Assembly: GCA_002794775.1 (NCBI GenBank)
Contig: NBAY01000006.1
Coordinates: 620,001-684,000 of the forward strand
Direction of reading: 5' to 3'
Source: Porodaedalea pini
Taxonomy: Eukaryota; Basidiomycota; Agaricomycetes; Hymenochaetales; Hymenochaetaceae
Length of the DNA stretch: 64,000 bases
Made by a program: the position numbers and the translations under genes. The notes below the pieces were generated by a model, which was not told the origin of the DNA, searched no databases, and saw only the letters and a list, made by a program, of their open reading frames with translations. Position 1 is the first letter of the stretch, and each line of letters begins with the position of its first letter. This document shows, one piece after another, positions 1-11,620 of this stretch.

Positions 1-2255
1 CTTCACACTGAACGAGCCCGCATGCCGCCGACTCATTCGCGAGCGCCCCTCTGACTGCGCCGGTCGCTTCATCGGCGGTGCCGCCACTGGAGAAGATAGC
101 TGCGGTTGCGCGGAGTGTGCTCGAGTGAGCGGTGCTGGACGGGGGAAAGTCGGTGGGGCGGAGGCGGGAGGAGGCTCCGGCTGCTCGGCTATTGGGGGTA
201 TCAAGACGCGGCTCGACGACGCCTGTGACGCTAGTTGCGATTTGAGCTGAGCTGCCCTTGGTGGAGTCGGAGTCGTCATTCCTGCACCCGGAAGCGGTGA
301 TGGTCGATCGTCACGGAGTACAGACTCGATCGAATCTAGCTGAGGCGCGATCCCATGCCATGAATTAGAAATTTCTGCCGTCGCGCCATAGATCACCAAA
401 AGCATCTGCCGCGAATAACGTACATCATCACGCGATGCAAGCACCTTCAGCTGCATAGCAAGCACGCCGACTGCCTTTCCAAACATAGCTACGTTGTCTC
501 TGCAGCTCTCGATTACACTTCGACACACGAAGGGCGGCGGACACCCGCGCTTGCTCTTGGAATCGAATTTGTCGAGCGCATTGATTAACTGTAGCAAGCA
601 CGAGCTCGCGGGGTCCAGGACCTTCATCAACACCGCAGAGAGCCGCTCGTCGATGCAGTATATTGTGTAATGTTGCAGACTCTGATACACCTGCGTCACT
701 GCAAAGAGGATACCACGAACAGAGTCGACAACGGACAACAGAACAGTCGGTGTCGTCCGCGAAATCGTCGATACTGGTAGGGTGGAAAGTCGACGGAAGT
801 ACGAATTACGCTCGAAATCCATTGACGGGGGTTTACGTTCAGATATGGAGGGCAAAGGCTCGTGACGAACTGCTCGCGGTGGACGCGATCGCGAGGATGC
901 CTCGAATCCCGAGGTCGAAGATTCTCCCACAGACGAGAAACTCTCATTTGAGGCCTTTTTCAGAGCCTCGACAGAAGGAGCTCTGGATCGCATTTGCGAC
1001 GCAAGAGGCACCCGTCCATTCGCTAGCCGTAGATCCGGCAGACTCTTCTGCACAGAGAGGCTCGGGGCACGACTCTCCCTTGCAGGCGCATACGACATAT
1101 TTCTGCCATGAGCATTATATATTGGGCGCGCCGTGTCATCGTCAACAGAAGGTAGCGAATCCTCTGACGGATGCAAATAAGATTCCGGGGAAGCAGATAT
1201 GCGTTCTGCAATCGACGGTGAAATATTAGTCGTGTCAATGGGAGTGGGACTATCCGGCTTGCTGTCCTTCACAGAGTTAACGTATGAAGATGTCGAATAG
1301 ACTGAGCGCTCAGAGTCGACAGATGCCGATCGAGCGTGATCCGAAATACCTGCAATAGCTGGGCCTCCCTCTGTTTGCATCTCTACGGGAGGAATCGTGC
1401 CTTTTTCGTCTATTGCAATGTTATCCGTAATCCAGGATTTCAACGAGTTCACCCAACGATGCATTGCTTCCGAGTCCTCCAAATCATCGTCAGGTTCCAT
1501 GATATCTCGTGGAGGCCATTCAATTGGATTGTGGTCTGCCTTGACCACAGTGAGGTTCTCAAATTTCCATAGATACGAGGGGAGCCTTCGTATTTTATTT
1601 CGACTTATGGACATGACCTGTAGACGCAGATCATCAGCACTCTTCGTTGCCGATCAAATATATCTTGAGATGCATACGCGAAGATTGACTAAGGTGCCTG
1701 GGTTGGTAGGCAAGCCCCTGATTTTGTTTCTGCTGAAGTCGAGGATCTCCAAGGACGGCATAGTGGTAAGCTAGTTCTTGTGTTAGGACGTGAGGACTTA
1801 GAGAGTGGTCTCGGGTAACTTACCACTTCAGGGAAGACGGAGAAGTTGTTGGACCGCAGAGTAAGGTATCGCAGACGCGAAAGACGCGCAAAAGACATAG
1901 GCAAGGAAGACAGATAGTTCCCCACGAGTGCAATTCTTCGTGAAAACGCGAAATTTAGAACAGAAAATCATAAGAGAGCGAAGTGAGCTTGAGCTCACCG
2001 AAGGATGCGACACTCATCCACCAGATCTTCCCCCCTCCCAACCTGAGCAAGCTCCTCCGCACCCGCCTCACCAACGTCGACGAGGTTCTTATTGCTGAGA
2101 TCGAGCGTGCAGCCATCGTCATTCGAGCGCGCGATGGCGTCGAGAATGTGGGCTTTCGTCAGGACATAACTACTTGGCGGGGAGACGCGTCCAGAAAAAT
2201 AGGCGTGCGGCGAGACTCTGCCCATCGCACGGTCACTATCGCTAGCGACAACCAT
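1..2255 (-). CDS. SOG2-like leucine-rich repeat protein of the RAM/NDR-kinase network (3-prime end beyond the window)
   Basis: Reads leftward. Exons by reading are about 1999-2255, 1824-1935, 1678-1770 and 1-1617, joined by three short GT-AG introns that keep one frame; the last exon stays open to base 1. The N-terminal part has leucine-rich repeats ([34 protein letters not shown]). A long Ser/Pro-rich region follows, containing NSYFRRLS, the start of the conserved SOG2 domain. In yeasts Sog2 binds the NDR kinase Cbk1 in the RAM pathway, which controls polarity and cell separation; that role is inferred from the family. The start is uncertain: the in-frame Met at 2255 is the most upstream one I see, but a further 5-prime exon is possible. 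The C-terminus is missing because the window ends. Confidence 0.8.
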
Positions 2256-2385
2256 AAGCGAGGTGGTCGTGCGCGTCGTGCGCTACGACGGCAGGGAGGG
2301 CGGGATATCCAATTATTTAGAGGAAAGAAATGAGAAATGAGTGGACCGGACTCACAGAGACTTTGGATTGTTGCACCATTTCCAT

Positions 2386-2987
2386 TTACGGTAAATTTCC
2401 GGACGTAAGCGGCACCCCAGAAAGGGCCTTGCTTTCGACCGCAACAACGTTGAGCACGCTGAATTGCGTCGGCGAAAGGCAGTCTTTGTTCTTCACGGCG
2501 TCGACGAGGATAGTTGAAGAATTGCTAGCGAGCCCTGCTGCTTTATGACTTCCCCTTTGATCTAACTGCTCTGTCATTCTGGACTCACAGCCAATTGTCA
2601 CTGCCTTTACTGGTTGTTCCGCAACACCGCAATCCCCTTTCAGGACAGCGTCGGGGCTCGGTGTATACACTGCCATATTGAAGAGTATTCTTAGACTACC
2701 CCTCCGGATCTCTTCGTCAAGGATCGCTACTGCTATGGCTGATATGGAAGACCGAAGTCGGACGTCCCTTTGACGCGGTCTGTGTCTGTGGAACAACCTT
2801 ATCTCTTTACAGGAGCTATCATATAAAATCTCAGGTTTGGACGAGCATCTTCGGCGACTTCTGATTGCATGTATAACCCTACAAGCTGGATCATGATAGC
2901 GAACTCGGATGCCAGCGCGTGTGCTGTTGGCTTCTCTTTTACCTCCAAAGAGACTTGAAATTGATGCTGTACGTCATGACATTCCAC
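2386..2987 (-). CDS. Hypothetical protein, probably spliced
   Basis: Two adjacent minus-strand open stretches can be joined. The upstream one covers about 2800-2987. It contains FQVSLEVKEKP and reads on to RFYMIAP, followed by a GTAAAG donor. The second covers about 2386-2796, is rich in Val and Ala, and ends LTSGNLP-stop. A possible 51-nt intron lies inside it (after VTIG, donor GTGAGT). The amino-acid mix looks protein-like, but I recognise no family. There is no clear ATG at the upstream end, so a 5-prime exon is probably missing. The piece sits just upstream of the SOG2-like gene on the same strand. It could also be untranslated sequence of that gene. Confidence 0.35.
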
Positions 2988-3647
2988 GCTCTCAGTACCA
3001 GTGAGAGTGACTGACCTCTCCGTTCCGTGCAGTTTGGCAAGAATTCGAATGATGATTCTATCTGCGTGCTCGGTCTGTCAAGTTATGGGACGTTTCTGAG
3101 TGGGTAGCTAGATCCAAACGCTGTGCGGCTAAGGTCAGTTAAATATCTACGTGTTTCTCGTCCCTGCGAGCGATGCATGCAAGCTTTGAGTCCCTTTGGA
3201 CCACGCACGTATATCTCCTTTTTTTTCAAAAGTAATAGACCTAGGTAGTGTTGCAGGGTTGTCATGGTTCCGCTACAGGCCGAGTACTCATTGTCAGTCA
3301 CTGAGGCTGTGTTGTATTCATCTATGCAATACAGCGACTCTACTACTCGTTTCTTTTACTCGTGTTCCACGCAGATAGACATAAGTACATGAAAAGTGGA
3401 ATAAAATGAATTTTTGCGCCGAGCAGGAAGCCGAAGACAAACGAGTCACACGGCTGTGACTGTTGGAGAAGATCATCGAGGCCATCTGTTGAGCACGCTG
3501 ACCACGACTGGACTCGGACTCGGACAGATAATTCGATAATTCAAACATCTCCTTCAACTCCATCATTCTTCCAAACCTCCTCGTTCTCCTCAACGGCTTG
3601 TGTTCGACGCTCACTACGCGTCCCTCGTAATCACCACGTCGTCCGTC
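2988..3647. other. Intergenic region upstream of the PP2A B56 gene
   Basis: About 660 bases between the divergent small gene and the PP2A subunit gene. I see no convincing coding sequence. The last 100 bases are pyrimidine-rich and probably hold the promoter and 5-prime leader of the PP2A gene. Confidence 0.5.
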
Positions 3648-6259
3648 ATGAAAGGTCTCAAAAAGACCCTGGTGAGCAATGTGTTGTGCTGTCGCTTTCT
3701 CTACTTCTCATCGCGTTTCCCAAGCAGTTAAACCGGAAGGACTCGAGTGGCAGCAAGGGAAAGACAGAAAAGACACCTTCCAGCGCGAGCAACGGCGTGC
3801 CCCCACCTCCACCGCCCAATAACGCTAAACCTCAACTTCCTCAAATCCCAACAACTGCCTCCTCGTCCTTGAACATATCTTTTGGTGGTAGCAACCACGG
3901 TGCACACACCAACGCCGGGTCGTCCAACGGTGCGCATGGTGCTCGCCCCGGCGGACATGTGGGGGCAGGTTCAGGGTCGGGCCAGGTTTCCGCGACACCG
4001 GACCGTCGGTTCTCGCAGCCAGATCGCGCATCGCCCGCTCCGCCCATCGTCGTTGTGAGTCCCGATACGCACCCCGATGCTAATGCACGCGGTGGATACT
4101 TGGGCCCGGAGCGAACGTCACTTGGTGGTGATGTGCCGCGCGCGGGCACGCTCAACCGCCTTCGCCAAACACCTAAAGACACGATTCCCATTATCGGCAA
4201 GCCTCCCCGCAAACAGCGCAGCAGCCGTTTCGTTCCGTCAGAGAAAGTGGAGATCGAGCGTCTGCCGCCGTTCAGCGGTGAGCTTTATCGCGGTTATCAT
4301 CGAGACGCGCCTTACTGATCGTTCTATGCAGAGACGCCGCCCCAGGAGAGGGCCGACCTCTTCATCAAGAAGCTTTGCCAGTGCAAAGTCGTCTTCGATT
4401 TCAACGATGCGAGTTCTGAGCTCAAGGGCAAGCAAGTCAAAGCGCAGACGCTCACTGAAATGCTAGAATATATTACGTCTCAACGCAACGTTATTACTGA
4501 AAATGTATACCCCGAGGTCGTCAACATGGTCCGTAGTCTTCAACATATACATTGTTGTCCCTATTTCTGACTTGTCATGCAGTTTGCTACGAATCTCTTC
4601 CGCTCTATACCCCCTCAAATCAACCCAACCGGTGACGCTTTCGACCCAGAAGAAGATGAACCAGTACTCGAACTCGCGTGGCCTCATCTTCAAATCGTCT
4701 ATGAATTTTTCCTTCGATTTGTCGAGTCTCCGGACTTCAATACCAATGTAGCCAAGCGCTACATTGATCAAACGTTCGTGCTCAATCTACTTGAGCTCTT
4801 TGACTCCGAAGATCCACGCGAGCGCGACTTCCTGAAGACGACGCTCCATCGCATTTACGGCAAGTTTCTAAATCTGCGCGCATTTATCAGGCGTTCGATC
4901 AACAACGTGTTCTTTCAATTTGTCTATGAGACGGAGCGGCACAACGGTATTGCAGAGCTGCTCGAAATCCTCGGCTCAATCATCAACGGCTTTGCGCTCC
5001 CACTCAAGGAGGAGCACAAGACGTTCCTCACGCGCGCGCTCATTCCGCTTCATAAGGTGAAGAGCCTGGTGCTATATCACCCGCAGCTCGCATACTGCGT
5101 TGTCCAATTCCTTGAGAAGGATGCGGGTCTTACAGAGGAGGTGCTACTCGGACTGCTCAAGTTCTGGCCGAAAGTGAATTCGCCGAAGGAGGTCATGTTC
5201 CTCAATGAGGTCGAGGAAGTCCTTGATGTAATTGACCCGGCGGAGTTCCCGAAGATTGTTGTGCCTTTGTTCCAGCAACTCGCACGTTGCGTAAACAGCC
5301 AGCATTTCCAAGTAGCGGAACGCGCGCTTTACTATTGGAATAACGAGTATATCGTCAACCTGATGACGGATAACTTGGCGACCATTCTGCCCATCATCTT
5401 TCCAGCGCTCTACATTAACTCAAGATCGCATTGGAATAGGTACGCGAGGGTTTGCTACTGTCTGTTTCTGCCTGCTGATGGCGGCTTAGGACGATTCATG
5501 GCATGGTCTATAATGCATTAAAAATGTTCATGGAGATCAACCCAGAACTTTTCGAGGAGGCAATGCAGCAATTCAAACACAGCCGCATTGCGTACGTTCA
5601 TTTAGAAGCCTCTCGAAGCGCTATGACTTCATTAGAGCTAATCCTTATCTCCCAGCGATCGCCAAAAGCGGGTTAAGATGTACGAGGATTGGATGAAGCT
5701 GCGAGAAATAGCAAGGAAGAACGCAGGCGGCAAGCTTCCGGAAGGCTTCGACGAGGCGGTCATTCCTCCACCGCCACCGCCCGTCGACGACATCGATATT
5801 GAGCACCTATCGATGGATCTCAGCGCCGCTTCGCTCGATGCGGAAATTGCGCAAGAACTTGACGAAAGTGGAATTGAGCGGGTGCCCATGGCAGACCCTG
5901 GCCTAGATGTACGTGTTTCTTCTGTACCTGCAGGCTGAACTCTGCCTTGGTTACCTTTCCCTGCTCTTTATCTGTACACTACGTCACTAATGCAGCCTGC
6001 TGACGTGGTCTAATCCTATCCTGGCTTGCAGAACTCGTATGGAGAGGCGATGCAAGACTTCGCGAATCCGGCAGTGAACAGCCAGAGCCCTCATGTTAGA
6101 AGGAAGAGCGTTCTGCCCGGTGAGCTCTGAAACGATTTTGGCGGAGATGAAGACTGATAGCTAATCATAGTCGACCCGTCCGTACTACGAGACCTTCAAG
6201 CACATCGGAGTCTAGATGATACACGCGGCTTCGTTCCCGGTGCTGCGGAGGGCAACTAA
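3648..6259 (+). CDS. RTS1: Protein phosphatase 2A regulatory subunit, B56 (B-prime) family
   Basis: Eight exons: 3648-3671, 3728-4277, 4332-4528, 4583-5439, 5488-5591, 5656-5908, 6032-6119 and 6171-6259, all with GT-AG introns and a continuous frame. The start MKGLKKTL and the low-complexity Ser/Gly/Pro N-terminal tail are usual for fungal B56 proteins. The B56 HEAT-like core begins near [15 protein letters not shown] and includes [28 protein letters not shown] and ALYYWNNEY, which are hallmark blocks. B56 proteins recruit substrates carrying LxxIxE motifs to the PP2A A/C dimer; yeast Rts1 acts in stress response, cell-size control and chromosome cohesion. The C-terminal tail after [15 protein letters not shown] is acidic and proline-rich. 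No lesion was seen. Confidence 0.95.
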
Positions 6260-6879
6260 AGCGCCGGGACCAAGGCGTGAGCAGGCGTGTTTGCAACGCA
6301 TTTCTCTATCTCCCCTTGGACTCCGCGCCCTTGAATCCCGTCATCCTGCATCACCTCCTCGCATATGCAGCGCCACATCCCTGTGCTGCTTAAATCTCGA
6401 TTCCTCTTAACCTGGAACATCGCATGCACACGATCACACTAAATATTGTCCGCTCTTTCCAATTCATATTCTGTACCTTTCCCCATTACATGCTCCATCT
6501 CCCTCGCGTCAACGAAGGAATTCGAATGGTACACTTGCGGTCGACGCACGTAGGATACCGATACGCACATACCTATAGCTGCTTAGTATTGTAAATGTGT
6601 TTCAATCTTCCTCTGCTGAATGATTATTTCCTTGTTTCTTCCTTGTACTTTGGGATTGCTATGTGTTGCTGTTGCGCACGAGTATGTATGCAGTGGAAGG
6701 CTCGATGCTGTTCTGCACTGTTCTACCCTTTACTGTACTTTTCTAAGCTGTTCTACGGATTACAGAAGTTTTGTGGCAGTTTGTATTCGTGGGAAGTGAT
6801 AACCAAGTAAAGGTAATATGACGCGAGAAAGTAAGGGAAAGACCTGGAAGGTCACCGAAGGTCACAGAATGTATGCACG
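6260..6879. other. Intergenic region between the PP2A B56 and Hsp70 genes
   Basis: Holds the 3-prime end of the PP2A transcript and the Hsp70 promoter. Repeated TTCT/GAA triplets lie between about 6700 and 6860. They could include heat-shock elements, but no clean array of three alternating nGAAn units is obvious. Confidence 0.5.
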
Positions 6880-6887
6880 TATATAAA
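6880..6887 (+). promoter_or_regulatory. TATA box of the Hsp70 gene
   Basis: TATATAAA lies about 170 bases before the ATG. The leader between them contains an intron (GTGAGC at 6989, acceptor ending at 7044), so the start of transcription is expected near 6910. Strong TATA boxes are usual for inducible Hsp70 genes. Confidence 0.6.
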
Positions 6888-7053
6888 CCCTAGTCACCAA
6901 TGTCGTCGTCTCTCAACATTTTGTCTTTGCTCGTCTTGATCATCGACTCCCACAACCTCCCACTCTCTGCTTTTTATCAAAACTCTAGGTGAGCAGGTGT
7001 CGTATTTTGCCTTGTATTGTCGACAAAGTCTAACGCGATTATAGACATACAGA

Positions 7054-9162
7054 ATGTCATCCTCAAAAGCCATCGGTATCGATCTCGGAACGACATACTC
7101 TTGCGTCGGTGTCTGGCAGCACGACCGTGTTGAAATTATTGCCAATGACCAGGGCAACCGCACCACCCCCTCATATGTCTCGTTTTCCGACACGGAACGT
7201 CTTATCGGTGACGCTGCCAAGAATCAGATCGCGATGAACCCCGTCAATACCGTGTTCGACGCGAAGCGTCTCATCGGCCGCAAGTTCGACGACGCCGAGG
7301 TCCAAGCCGACATGAAGCATTTCCCCTTCAAGATCCTCAACAAGGATGGCAAGCCGGTCATCCAGGTTGAGTACCGCGGCGAGAACAAGCAATTTGTAAG
7401 TCTATCTCTGATTATATGCGTCGACCTGAGTACCAATTCTGCGTTCAACAGACCCCTGAGGAAATCTCCTCCATGGTCCTCACCAAGATGAAGGAGACTG
7501 CCGAGTCATATCTCGGCTACACAGTGACGGAGGCCGTCGTCACTGTCCCCGCTTACTTCAATGACTCCCAGCGCCAAGCGACCAAGGACGCAGGTGTCAT
7601 CGCGAATCTCAATGTTCTTCGAATCATCAATGAGCCTACTGCCGCTGCCATTGCTTATGGTCTCGACAAGAAGGTCCAGGGCGAGCGCAATGTCCTCATC
7701 TTCGACCTCGGCGGAGGAACTTTCGACGTGTCGCTCCTGACCATTGAGGAGGGTATTTTCGAGGTCAAGTCCACTGCTGGTGACACTCACTTGGGTGGTG
7801 AGGACTTCGACAACCGTCTCGTAAATCACTTTGTTCAAGAATTCAAGCGGAAGAACAAGAAGGGTATGTCTTTTGTTCATTTCGCTGTTTATATTTAGAT
7901 ACTGACTTCTATTCTTCGTAGATCTATCCTCGAACCCGCGCGCGCTCCGTCGTCTCCGTACCGCTTGCGAGCGTGCCAAGCGCACTCTGTCGTCGGCCGC
8001 GCAGACTACGATCGAGATCGATTCGCTTTTCGAGGGTATCGATTTCTACACCTCCCTCACCCGCGCGCGTTTCGAAGAGCTGTGCCAGGACCTCTTCCGC
8101 TCTACCCTTGAGCCTGTTGAGAAGGTCCTCCGTGACGCCAAGATTGACAAGTCGAATGTCCACGAGATCGTCCTCGTCGGTGGTTCCACCCGTATTCCCC
8201 GTATCATCAAGCTTGTTTCCGACTTCTTCAACGGCAAGGAGCCCAACAAGTCAATCAACCCCGACGAGGCTGTCGCGTACGGTGCTGCCGTCCAAGCCGC
8301 CATCCTCAAGGGTGATACCTCTGAGAAGACCCAGGACCTACTCCTTCTCGATGTTGCACCTCTCTCCCTCGGTATCGAGACTGCTGGTGGTGTCATGACC
8401 GCGCTTATCAAGCGCAACACCACCGTCCCAACGAAGAAATCGGAGATCTTCTCGACCTATGCCGATAACCAGCCCGGCGTGCTCATCCAGGTCTACGAGG
8501 GTGAGCGTGCGCGCACGAAGGACAACAACCTCCTCGGCAAATTCGAGCTTTCCGGCATTCCGCCTGCGCCGCGTGGTGTTCCGCAAGTTGAGGTCACCTT
8601 CGACATTGACGCAAACGGTATCCTCAATGTCTCTGCCGCCGACAAGACAACCGGCAAGTCGAATCGTATCACCATCACGAACGACAAGGGTCGTTTGTCG
8701 AAGGAGGACATTGAGCGCATGCTCAAGGAGGCTGAACAGTTCAAGGCTGAGGATGAGGCCGAGGCTGCGCGCATCGCAGCCAAGAACGGACTCGAGTCAT
8801 TTGCGTACAACCTGCGCAACTCGCTCCAGGACGACAAGGTGAAGGCCAAGTTCGAGACTGCCGAAGACAAGGAGAAGCTTTCGAAGCTCGAGGCAGCCAT
8901 CCACGAGACTATCACTTGGCTCGACGGGAACCAGCAGGCGACGAAGGACGACTACGACTCGCGCCAGAAGGAGCTGGAGCAGATCTCCAGCCCGATTATG
9001 CAGTGGTTGTACTCCTCCGGCGGTGGTGCTCCTGGTGGTGCTCCCGGCGGCTTCCCTGGTGCAGGCGGCTTCCCTGGTGCAGGCGGTGCGCCTGGTGGCT
9101 TCCCAGGTGCTGGTGCGGGTCCGGGCGGCGACGAAGGCCCCAGCGTGGAGGAGGTCGACTAA
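7054..9162 (+). CDS. SSA1: Cytosolic Hsp70 chaperone (Ssa type)
   Basis: Three exons, 7054-7395, 7452-7863 and 7922-9162, plus an intron in the 5-prime leader (6989-7044). Clear Hsp70 signatures are present: [13 protein letters not shown] at the N-terminus, [14 protein letters not shown] in the nucleotide-binding domain, and [10 protein letters not shown]. The substrate-binding domain and helical lid follow, then a Gly/Ala/Pro-rich tail ending EEVD. That tetrapeptide docks TPR co-chaperones and marks the cytosolic or nuclear class, not BiP or the mitochondrial form. The protein folds client proteins using ATP. The codon choice is strongly C-ending, as expected for a highly expressed gene. Intact. 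Confidence 0.97.
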
Positions 9163-9511
9163 ACGCCTAACGCGTCTATCATTTTGTTTTGTTTTTTTAT
9201 TATGTTTCGTCACACATACTTTCACGGTCGCAATTTCATCTTTCTCTGTTGTTAGCCCCCAAAATGTACGATAGGGTATTTCCTTTAGATTTGCTGTAAT
9301 GAATTATTCTGCATCTCTAATTTCGTGTGTGATCTCGCGAACGTCGACAGCAACGAAAGGGGCTGATCATGAGCCAGTACTAGTACAGTGATTAGCGTGC
9401 CGCGCCTATATGCATGCCTCTTGTACATCTACCATCACCATCTGCTTGCAATTGAACACTCTGCTTGACAACTGCTGAACTTTTGAAAACGAACGCGAAA
9501 CTCTGAGCTAC
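9163..9511. other. Intergenic region after the Hsp70 gene
   Basis: About 350 bases holding the Hsp70 3-prime end (a T-run near 9181-9200) and the promoter of the next gene. No gene is seen. Confidence 0.5.
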
Positions 9512-11013
9512 ATGGCTGGTACGCGCTCAAATCTTGTATATTTTGTCGTCGCCGTGCTCATTATCTGTCGCAATAGCGATCTACGCGGTCTATACGTCGC
9601 CCACGCATACGCCAATTCCCAATCATCTCCCGACACTCATCGTCACGCCTCATGGTACGTGTGCATGTGCCATTGCGAAACGGGTGGCAGTAAACACTTA
9701 AGTTTTGCATCCATCATAGGCCAGCCATCGAACGTCCTTTACTCATACCTCCACACCAACTTCGTGCGTCCTCCTATTTTCCTCGTATCTTCTGTTTGCT
9801 ATGAAACGAGCACTAACGAAACCTCTTATCAGAATGCGGAGAACTACCTCCTGACACCATCACCGCAGGGAGATTTGTGTGTCGCGAAGCTTTTTCCTCC
9901 GCGGCGAGACCCACCGGGTGTGAAGGGTGCAGCATCCATGTCAGATCCTGGGCACGGAGGTGCTGGCGCCCCTCGCGTCGTGCGCTGCGAGGCCTCACGC
10001 AACCTCAAGTGGTCCATCACGAACACCGGCGTCATCTCCCCGATCTACAAGCTCGCCCTGCCCGCGCCGGACTCCGCCGACCTTCCGCTCTTCCAGATCT
10101 CGAAGCCGAACCCGAACGCGGGCTTCTGGAGCATGTTCTACTTCGCGTATGCCGGGCACAACATCCCGCCCAAGCGCATCGAGTTCGGCAAGATACAAAA
10201 GAACCCGCCGGGCCCGAATGGCGGTGGCACGCGCATCAGCATCACTGGCAAGACACCGGAGGAGAAGGCTGTGTGGCAGACACTGGGTGAGGGGAATGAG
10301 GACTGTGTAGAATGGGTTGTGCTGTGTGCTGCACTTAATCTTCTCGAGTATGCCGACCTTCTTCCTTTCTTCATTTGTGCCGGCATAAATCTCATTTCTA
10401 AATTCCTGTCAGTGACGAGATTCTCAAGGCCGCAGAGAAGACTATGGCCGCAGGTCCTCCACCCGGCGGCCCCTCACCCTCCCCTGGTGGTCGTCCTACG
10501 CCCGTCGCTCTTCGCGATCCAGGTCCCGCCCGTCAAAATAGCGCGCCTCCTCAAGGTGCTCCTGGACCTGGACCTGGACCTGGACCAGGATCTGGACCGG
10601 TTCGCAACCCAAATGGTCCTCTGCCTCAGGGGCGCGGTCCTCCTCCAGGGCATCCGGGTACGCCGGGATCGGGAGGAATGCCAATGCCAATGGGCGGGCG
10701 GGGTCCCCCGCCTGGCGGAAATCCGATGAGTCCAGGGCCGATGAGCGGGATGCCTATGGGTGGGCATGGTCCGAGTCCAGGACCGGGAACGGGACCTGGA
10801 CCAGGAGGCATGCCACCGCCTGGTGGGATGGGCCCTGGGCCGGGGATGGGGCGCGGTTTCCCGCCGCCTGGAGGGCCTGGAGGGTTTGCCCCGCCGCCTG
10901 GGCCTGGAGGTCCAGGATATATGAGTCCTGGGCCGGGTCCGGGTCCGCAGGGCTTTCATGGCGGCCCTCCTCAGCAACGCGGTCCAATGCAGGCACCTCC
11001 ACGACGGTTCTGA
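9512..11013 (+). CDS. Conserved fungal protein of unknown function with a Gly/Pro/Met-rich tail
   Basis: Five exons give one clean frame: 9512-9518, 9577-9654, 9720-9763, 9833-10347 and 10413-11013. The spliced start reads MAAIYAVYTSP, which fits better than the unspliced 405-residue ORF through this region. The first ~240 residues are globular-looking (YSYLHTNFNAENYLLTPSP, LKWSITNTGVISPIYKL, GFWSMFYFAYAGH, EKAVWQTLGEGNEDCVEW). I recall such a domain from many fungi but cannot name a function. The remainder is a low-complexity repeat-like tail of PGPG, GPPP and GGMP units, probably disordered. The seven-base first exon is unusually small but has a normal donor. Confidence 0.8.
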
Positions 11014-11620
11014 TCGTCCTATCTGGCGCGCAGCAGCCGAGCGGCATGGTTGATATTTGTCTTCGTCTAAAGCGCGGGCTGCACCTTGACTTTCTTTTTT
11101 TTTCACGCTCAGACTTTTCTTGTCCATTTTCTTCCTCTGAACGAGCAGGACTTGGTCCTACATATTCGGGCTATGGTGTTTAGCGCGCGCGAGACTTTAA
11201 CCGTCTTCTCATTATCATAAATTTTCTTTGTCTCTGTCTTTCCTTCCTTTCATCTTAACTTTTCATTTTCACTTCGTTGCCACAGACCCTGATATCTAGC
11301 GCCCCTTTTACCCACCGATTCTTGCCTTGCGTCCGCGTTGATGTGTACTCTCTTCTTTTCTATCTCCTGTCCACCTTTCCCCCCTCGTGTTTCGTCGTTT
11401 CTACTGGTGTAGAGGCGACAGCTGTGTACTTAGGTGTTATAGGCGCTGAGATATGTCGAAATGAATTTGATACCCGTTTTGCTCATTACATGCATGTGTG
11501 GCTCCGAAGACGAGGTCCCTCAGTAAGCTGATGAATTAATATTGCTAGGCTTTAACAGGATACTGATAGCTTCATGCCTTTGAGACAATTGTATGTGACA
11601 AACAGTTCGTACGTGAATGC
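11014..11620. other. Intergenic region between convergent genes
   Basis: Holds the 3-prime ends of the Gly/Pro-rich protein gene and the P450 gene. It is pyrimidine-rich near 11090-11400, with no supported gene. Confidence 0.5.

Noticed and set aside
663..1229. Plus-strand ORF of 188 codons
   Set aside because: Antisense shadow of the large SOG2-like exon; composition is not protein-like.
6700..6870. Heat-shock elements upstream of Hsp70
   Set aside because: GAA and TTC triplets are present but no clean alternating array; not strong enough to annotate.
9512..10729. 405-codon unspliced ORF
   Set aside because: Contains four introns in frame or nearly so; the spliced model gives a coherent protein starting at the same ATG.
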